Shown piece after piece: positions 59,364 through 64,000 of a stretch of 64,000 bases of DNA (position 1 is the first letter of the stretch; every line of letters starts with the position of its first letter). The stretch is taken from NCBI RefSeq assembly GCF_002075345.1, contig NZ_NAEW01000003.1, positions 124,001-188,000 on the forward strand, given 5' to 3'. A model generated the notes under the pieces. The model was not told where the DNA came from and did no database searches. It saw nothing but the letters and a program-made list of their open reading frames with translations. This DNA is from Citrobacter braakii (GTDB lineage Bacteria > Pseudomonadota > Gammaproteobacteria > Enterobacterales > Enterobacteriaceae). Both the position numbers and the translations under genes were made by a program.

Positions 59364-59981
59364 AACGATCTCCTTGAAATTTTGGTGCAGGCGGTCGCCT
59401 CTTTTTTTAGTCTAAAAAAAGAGTTTCTTGCGACGCATGAAATGTTAATTAAATCTCGTATGACGTTCTTTGGTGTGAACGCATCCTTATTTATTGCAGA
59501 TTCAACAGATATTTTCTGTATTAATTTGAATCATTAACTATTCTTAAAGTAGATATTACACTTTGTTAAAATTTAAGATAAATCGTTTATTTCAGCTCTG
59601 AGTAAATGATTGATAGATTTCGCTTATGGATCACGCGAATAATGTTTCAGCCATTTCTATAAAGACAGGGTATTCCTATTTATACTGGAGGGGATTTATA
59701 TGAAAAATCTTATATTTCAAACAGATAACCATTCTTCTTAATGGGACTATTGGCAGGTAGGAGAATTCTTAATCAAGGCCAGGATAAAGAGAGAGGGAGA
59801 GCGGTGGGAGAGAGAAATATTGTCTTATTTGCAGTTATCGACCTAAAATTCGAGCATTTAAGGTGATAACTCTGACCTATCTTAATAACTAAGCATTTTG
59901 TGCTATTTTTGTCATTTAGTGCTTAATCTTCAAATCTCGCTTGAAGATGTTATATTTTCTGCTCGCTATCGCTGATAGCGC
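59364..59981. other. AT-rich intergenic region with an 11-bp inverted repeat and a mini-ORF
   Basis: About 620 bases with no full gene. A perfect inverted repeat with 11-bp arms, CTCTTTTTTTA (59399-59409) and TAAAAAAAGAG (59413-59423), lies about 40 bases upstream of the LuxR-type gene. A strong GGAGGGG sequence (59687-59693) is followed six bases later by a 13-codon frame (59700-59741, MKNLIFQTDNHSS). Confidence 0.5.
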
Positions 59982-61157
59982 TTAGCCCGCCAACAGCTCC
60001 TGCTCAACCTGTTGCACCTGTTGTTCCAGCGTATTGCGGATTTCAGTAAGCGCCCGTTGTTGATCGGAGAAGTAAGCCTCTTTATCCGTCACGGAGGTGG
60101 CAAGGCGCCAGGCGTTCTCAGCTTCCAGTTCGGTAATCTCTTTGAGCAGTGCGTTAATTTGTTCTCTGAGCTGCTGTATTTTGCTGCGTAAATGCTGCAG
60201 ATCGTTCAATCGGTCACTCGCCATCATCGGTTCGAGGCCGCTTTGCAATTGAGTCAGTAGCGCCCGAACGGCAGCAAGGTCGGCATTCTGGCGCGCCTGG
60301 TTAAGCTGCACCATCATCTGATGCGCTTTCTCTTTCAGATCGTCCGCCACCACGTCCGGATGACAAAGACGGCTGGCCTGACGCCACAGGCGTTTTAACT
60401 CATTACGCTCTTCAGAAGAAAGTCGTTGGTCACGGCTAAAACGATGTTGCGCATCCTGCTGCTGCTCCTGATATTCATCATATTCATGGCTGGCTTCTTC
60501 CTGTGCCTGACGGGCTGCGCTGTCGTCCTGGCGAGAAAAGTCGTTTTCCAGCTCACGAATCTCCGCCAGCAGGGCGGTAATAAGCTCCGTTTGTTGCTGA
60601 ATTCGTTGACGTGTTTCCACCGATTCGCGCGAATCTGAATTCTGGTTCATCCAGAGCTGCTTAAGCCTGGCCAGTTGATCAACGGCCTGGGAAATATAGT
60701 GCTGGCAGGATTGATAGTCTTGTTCCCGGCGTTTTCGCTCCGCTTCCTGTTTGCGCTGGGCGCTGGCGGCGAGCTGTTTACGCAACTCGAGGATCCGGCT
60801 CATCAGCGGCCCAAGGCGAAGATGATACAGATCGTTGAAATCATCGAGGATTTGAATGCGCGTGTTGCGCTTATCGATCAGGTCACGCAGCTGTGTTTCG
60901 AGCGCTTTTAGTTCCAGTTTACTGGCGGCAATGGCAGGATCCTGCCACGTTGAGACTGCCCGTTGAGATTGCAGCCAGGCCGTGATTTCACGTAGGGCAT
61001 CACTAAAGCGCCGTGCTTCGAGCGCCTGAACGATGGCGCCTGGCAAGACTGACATAGGCTCATTTTTCAGATGATCTACCTGCTGGAAAATAATCTCCTC
61101 ATCTTCCAGTTCAATAGCGCTTTTGACGATTTCCAGTCGTTTGATGATCTTATTCAT
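59982..61157 (-). CDS. Coiled-coil protein with an internal J-like domain
   Basis: A 391-residue cytoplasmic protein, mostly charged heptad-like helices. Near residues 260-320 is a J-domain core: LSSEERNELKRLWRQASRLCHPDVVADDLKEKAHQMMVQLNQA, including the HPD motif that stimulates Hsp70. Coiled coils on both sides are unusual for DnaJ-type proteins. The start at 61157 (MNKIIKRLEIV) is preferred over a GTG at 61202. Function is unknown; an Hsp70 partner role is inferred from HPD only. Confidence 0.7.
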   Translation of the reverse strand: MNKIIKRLEIVKSAIELEDEEIIFQQVDHLKNEPMSVLPGAIVQALEARRFSDALREITAWLQSQRAVSTWQDPAIAASKLELKALETQLRDLIDKRNTRIQILDDFNDLYHLRLGPLMSRILELRKQLAASAQRKQEAERKRREQDYQSCQHYISQAVDQLARLKQLWMNQNSDSRESVETRQRIQQQTELITALLAEIRELENDFSRQDDSAARQAQEEASHEYDEYQEQQQDAQHRFSRDQRLSSEERNELKRLWRQASRLCHPDVVADDLKEKAHQMMVQLNQARQNADLAAVRALLTQLQSGLEPMMASDRLNDLQHLRSKIQQLREQINALLKEITELEAENAWRLATSVTDKEAYFSDQQRALTEIRNTLEQQVQQVEQELLAG

Positions 61158-61403
61158 GACAGTCGTTGCCTGGCCTGGCTCAAAAACGAGTGGCTGAAAC
61201 ACAGCGGGTTCACCCGTTTGAAAATGTTAGAAAAACAGTAAAGCGCATTCTGTGGCCTGCGATGCCTTTTCGTCCAGAATAATTCACTGTAATTATGAAC
61301 AAACGCAATGCCACGGGCACAGCGGGTCCTTATTGCGCCTTGCGACAACCAGGTTGAAATGTTAAAAGAAGCCCCTTCAATAAAAACGACACAGGGGAAG
61401 GGC

Positions 61404-62798
61404 GTGAAAAACGCGTCAACTGCATCTGACACCAGCGTGTCTGATGCCGCGTCAACGAATGAGCCGACGCTTCAGCGGGGGTTGCAAAACCGCCATATTC
61501 AATTAATTGCGCTGGGCGGCGCAATTGGTACCGGCCTGTTTTTGGGCATTGGCCCGGCTATTCAGATGGCGGGACCTGCGGTGTTACTGGGTTACGGCGT
61601 TGCCGGGATCATCGCTTTTTTGATTATGCGTCAACTGGGCGAAATGGTGGTGGAAGAACCCGTTTCCGGATCGTTTGCCCATTTTGCCTATAAATACTGG
61701 GGACCGTTCGCGGGTTTTCTGTCCGGCTGGAACTACTGGGTGATGTTTGTGCTGGTTGGCATGGCGGAACTGACCGCGGCTGGGATCTACATGCAGTACT
61801 GGCTGCCCGATGTCCCGACCTGGATTTGGGCCGCGGCATTCTTCGTGATCATCAACGCGGTTAACCTGGTCAACGTACGTCTGTATGGCGAAACGGAATT
61901 CTGGTTTGCGCTGATTAAAGTGCTGGCCATTATCGGCATGATTGGTTTTGGCGTGTGGATGCTGTTTTCCGGTCACGGCGGGGAACATGCAAGCATTGAT
62001 AACCTGTGGCGTTACAACGGCTTTTTTGCCACCGGCTGGAACGGGTTGATCCTGTCGCTGGCGGTGATTATGTTCTCCTTTGGCGGACTTGAGCTTATCG
62101 GGATTACTGCCGCAGAAGCGCAGGATCCGCAGAAAAGCATTCCAAAGGCGGTAAACCAGGTGGTGTACCGTATTCTGCTGTTTTACATCGGTTCTCTGGT
62201 GGTGCTGCTGGCGCTGTACCCGTGGGTGGAAGTGAAATCCAACAGCAGCCCGTTTGTGATGATCTTCCATAATCTTGATAGCAACGTGGTGGCTTCAGCT
62301 CTGAACTTTGTCATTCTGGTGGCTTCGCTGTCGGTATATAACAGTGGCGTCTACTCTAACAGCCGTATGCTGTTTGGTCTCTCTGTCCAGGGGAACGCGC
62401 CGAAGTTCTTAACCCGCGTCAGCCGTCGCGGCGTACCGGTGAATTCACTGATCCTCTCCGGTGCTATTACGTCTCTGGTCGTACTGATCAACTATGTCCT
62501 GCCACAAAAGGCCTTTAGCCTGCTAATGGCGCTGGTTGTGGCGACGCTGTTGTTGAACTGGATTATGATCTGCCTGGCCCATCTGCGATTCCGGGCGGCG
62601 ATGCGTCGTAAGGGACGTGACACGCAGTTCAAAGCGCTGCTGTACCCGGCAGGGAACTACCTGTGTATTGCTTTCCTTGGCATGATTCTGGTGCTGATGT
62701 GTACGATGGACGATATGCGCCTGTCAGCTATCCTCCTGCCGGTGTGGATCCTGTTCCTGTTCGTTGCCTTCAAACTGCTGTGTCGTAAGTCCCGCTAA
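61404..62798 (+). CDS. pheP: Phenylalanine-specific permease PheP
   Basis: A 464-residue amino acid/proton symporter with 12 expected membrane helices; family signature IQLIALGGAIGTGLFLGIGPAIQMAGPA. It is very close to E. coli PheP (458). The start is a GTG at 61404 (reading VKNASTAS), preceded by AGGGGAAGG, as in E. coli. The longer frame from 61308 has no signal or family support. In E. coli pheP follows cusA directly; here several genes lie between. Confidence 0.96.
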   Translation: MKNASTASDTSVSDAASTNEPTLQRGLQNRHIQLIALGGAIGTGLFLGIGPAIQMAGPAVLLGYGVAGIIAFLIMRQLGEMVVEEPVSGSFAHFAYKYWGPFAGFLSGWNYWVMFVLVGMAELTAAGIYMQYWLPDVPTWIWAAAFFVIINAVNLVNVRLYGETEFWFALIKVLAIIGMIGFGVWMLFSGHGGEHASIDNLWRYNGFFATGWNGLILSLAVIMFSFGGLELIGITAAEAQDPQKSIPKAVNQVVYRILLFYIGSLVVLLALYPWVEVKSNSSPFVMIFHNLDSNVVASALNFVILVASLSVYNSGVYSNSRMLFGLSVQGNAPKFLTRVSRRGVPVNSLILSGAITSLVVLINYVLPQKAFSLLMALVVATLLLNWIMICLAHLRFRAAMRRKGRDTQFKALLYPAGNYLCIAFLGMILVLMCTMDDMRLSAILLPVWILFLFVAFKLLCRKSR

Positions 62799-62805
62799 GT
62801 TTCTA

Positions 62806-62840
62806 CCGATCCCATCGTCAGGATGGGATCGGATCTTCTC
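62806..62840 (+). terminator. Hairpin after pheP
   Basis: CCGATCCCATC (62806-62816) and GATGGGATCGG (62822-62832) form an 11-bp stem with a 5-base loop just after the pheP stop. The following bases are only moderately T-rich. Confidence 0.65.
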
Positions 62841-62894
62841 TCAATGTTTATCGTGACCGCTCTCGCAATTTTGCCTTTGCTGGCAGGATCTTTG

Positions 62895-62947
62895 TTTTGT
62901 AATCGATTACTTTTCTATTGAATCTATTTTGTAATCGATTACTTTTT
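62895..62947 (+). promoter_or_regulatory. Two identical palindromic operators before the MFS gene
   Basis: The 12-bp palindrome GTAATCGATTAC occurs at 62899-62910 and again at 62931-62942, each flanked by TTTT on both sides. The centres are 32 bp apart, three helical turns. The second copy ends about 20 bases before the start codon, over the expected promoter. The form suits a GalR/LacI-family repressor acting at two sites. No such regulator gene is within the window. Confidence 0.75.
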
Positions 62948-62963
62948 AAAGGTGAGGCAAAAA

Positions 62964-64000
62964 ATGGTGTCAACAACCGAAAGTAGTGGAAAACAGAACG
63001 TACAGTACCGGCTGCTGGTACCCCGGCTGTCGCTAATGATGTTCTTACAGTTCTTTATTTGGGGAAGTTGGTCCGTCACGCTGGGGCTGGTGATGAGCCA
63101 GCACAACATGTCGCTGCTGATTGGCGATGCGTTTTCAGCCGGGCCCATTGCCTCTATTCTGTCGCCGTTCGTCTTAGGGATGCTGGTAGACCGCTTCTTT
63201 GCCTCGCAAAAGGTGATGGCGGTTATGCACCTTGCAGGCGCGGCGATCCTCTGGTTTGTTCCGCAGGCATTGGTGGCGCAAAACGGTGCGCTGTTGATTG
63301 GTCTGCTGTTTGGCTACACGTTGTGCTACATGCCAACGCTGGCGCTTACCAACAACATTGCTTTTCATAGCCTGTCGGATAAAGACAAAACTTTCCCGGT
63401 GGTGCGGGTGTTTGGCACCATTGGCTGGATTGTCGCGGGGATTTTTATCGGCGTAACCGGAATCTCGGATACTACCGGCATCTTTACGCTGGCGGCGGTT
63501 ATTTCTGTGATTCTGGCGCTCTACAGCCTGACGTTGCCCAACACGCCCGCACCGGCGAAAGGACTGCCGGTAAAAGTGCGCGATCTGTTTTGTGCGGATG
63601 CTTTCGCCTTACTCAAGGTTCGTCACTTTTTTGTCTTCTCGCTCTGCGCGACGCTTATTTCTGTACCGTTGGGAACCTATTACGCATATACCGCGTCGTT
63701 TCTGGCTGATGCGGGCGTTGGCGATGTCAGTACGGCGATGTCGTTTGGTCAGATGTCTGAAATTTTCTTCATGCTGGTGATCCCGTTCCTGTTCAGGCGT
63801 CTGGGCGTGAAATACATGTTGTTAATCGGGATGTGCGCCTGGTTTGTGCGCTACGCATTCTTTGCCCTCGGCATCAGCGAAGAGGGCCGATTCCTGCTGT
63901 ATCTCGGCATTCTGCTGCACGGCGTGTGCTACGACTTCTTCTTCGTGGTCGGCTTTATTTACACCGATCGTATCGCCGGGGAGAAAGTTAAAGGTCAGGC
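62964..64000 (+). CDS. NupG/XapB-family nucleoside MFS transporter, N-terminal part
   Basis: The frame is open from the ATG at 62964 to the window end (345 complete codons), so the gene is truncated by the window. The product is a major facilitator with the nucleoside:proton symporter signature: LMMFLQFFIWGSWSVTLGLVMSQHNMS, LALTNNIAFHSLSD and FPVVRVFGTIGWIVAG. GGTGAGG before the ATG is the ribosome site. Related proteins are NupG, XapB and YegT. It is controlled, by inference, by the twin operators directly upstream. The substrate cannot be settled from sequence. Confidence 0.85.
   Translation, partial: MVSTTESSGKQNVQYRLLVPRLSLMMFLQFFIWGSWSVTLGLVMSQHNMSLLIGDAFSAGPIASILSPFVLGMLVDRFFASQKVMAVMHLAGAAILWFVPQALVAQNGALLIGLLFGYTLCYMPTLALTNNIAFHSLSDKDKTFPVVRVFGTIGWIVAGIFIGVTGISDTTGIFTLAAVISVILALYSLTLPNTPAPAKGLPVKVRDLFCADAFALLKVRHFFVFSLCATLISVPLGTYYAYTASFLADAGVGDVSTAMSFGQMSEIFFMLVIPFLFRRLGVKYMLLIGMCAWFVRYAFFALGISEEGRFLLYLGILLHGVCYDFFFVVGFIYTDRIAGEKVKGQ

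Noticed and set aside
1-64000. CRISPR arrays, rRNA genes, insertion sequences and riboswitches
   Set aside because: No regularly spaced repeats, rRNA sequence, transposase or recognisable riboswitch was seen on either strand.

Overview
The window reads as a chromosomal segment of an enteric bacterium (Enterobacteriaceae), most plausibly Citrobacter. Housekeeping genes are in E. coli/Salmonella order (selU-purK-purE, lpxH-ppiB, cysS, ybcI, ybcJ-folD). The type 1 fimbrial cluster fimAICDHF-Z-Y-W ending at tRNA-Arg (argU) is of the Salmonella type. The sil/cus metal-efflux genes and pheP are arranged as in neither K-12 nor Salmonella. The genus is an inference; no 16S or other marker is present.

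Layout. 1-7.9 kb: end of a MetI-type ABC permease, then core metabolic genes, with PurR control of purEK. 8.4-17.5 kb: fimbrial structural genes and three regulators (FimZ, FimY, FimW), closed by argU at 17.7 kb. 17.8-31.6 kb: two complete trimethylamine N-oxide respiration systems side by side, torS/torT/torR/torCAD and torYZ, with a UspF-like stress gene between them. 31.7-34.3 kb: a metallo-beta-lactamase-fold protein, two His-rich small exported proteins, a SilE-like periplasmic metal-binding protein and an ERIC element. 34.3-42.9 kb: cusS-cusR divergent from cusCFBA, with a CusR box between them. 42.9-46.3 kb: rclR divergent from rclA, then rclBC (reactive chlorine resistance). 46.9-59.4 kb: an AT-rich block with a MrkH-like PilZ regulator, a MrkI-like LuxR protein and an active-looking EAL phosphodiesterase. 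It faces a 3110-residue autotransporter that is preceded by a second LuxR-type regulator. 60-62.8 kb: a coiled-coil J-domain protein and pheP. 62.9 kb to the end: a truncated nucleoside-family MFS transporter behind two identical palindromic operators.

Most interesting region. The 46.9-59.4 kb block looks like a cyclic-di-GMP control cassette (MrkH-MrkI-MrkJ type). In Klebsiella and relatives that cassette governs type 3 fimbriae. Here no mrkABCDF genes are present in the window, and the neighbouring surface structure is a giant, cysteine-free autotransporter with its own LuxR-type gene. The inference is a c-di-GMP-responsive giant adhesin locus inserted between cusA and pheP, which are neighbours in E. 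coli K-12. Secondary points are a SilE-like gene with a CusR-like box beside cus, a perfect FNR box in front of torY, and a fim cluster without the EAL gene that Salmonella has between fimY and fimW.
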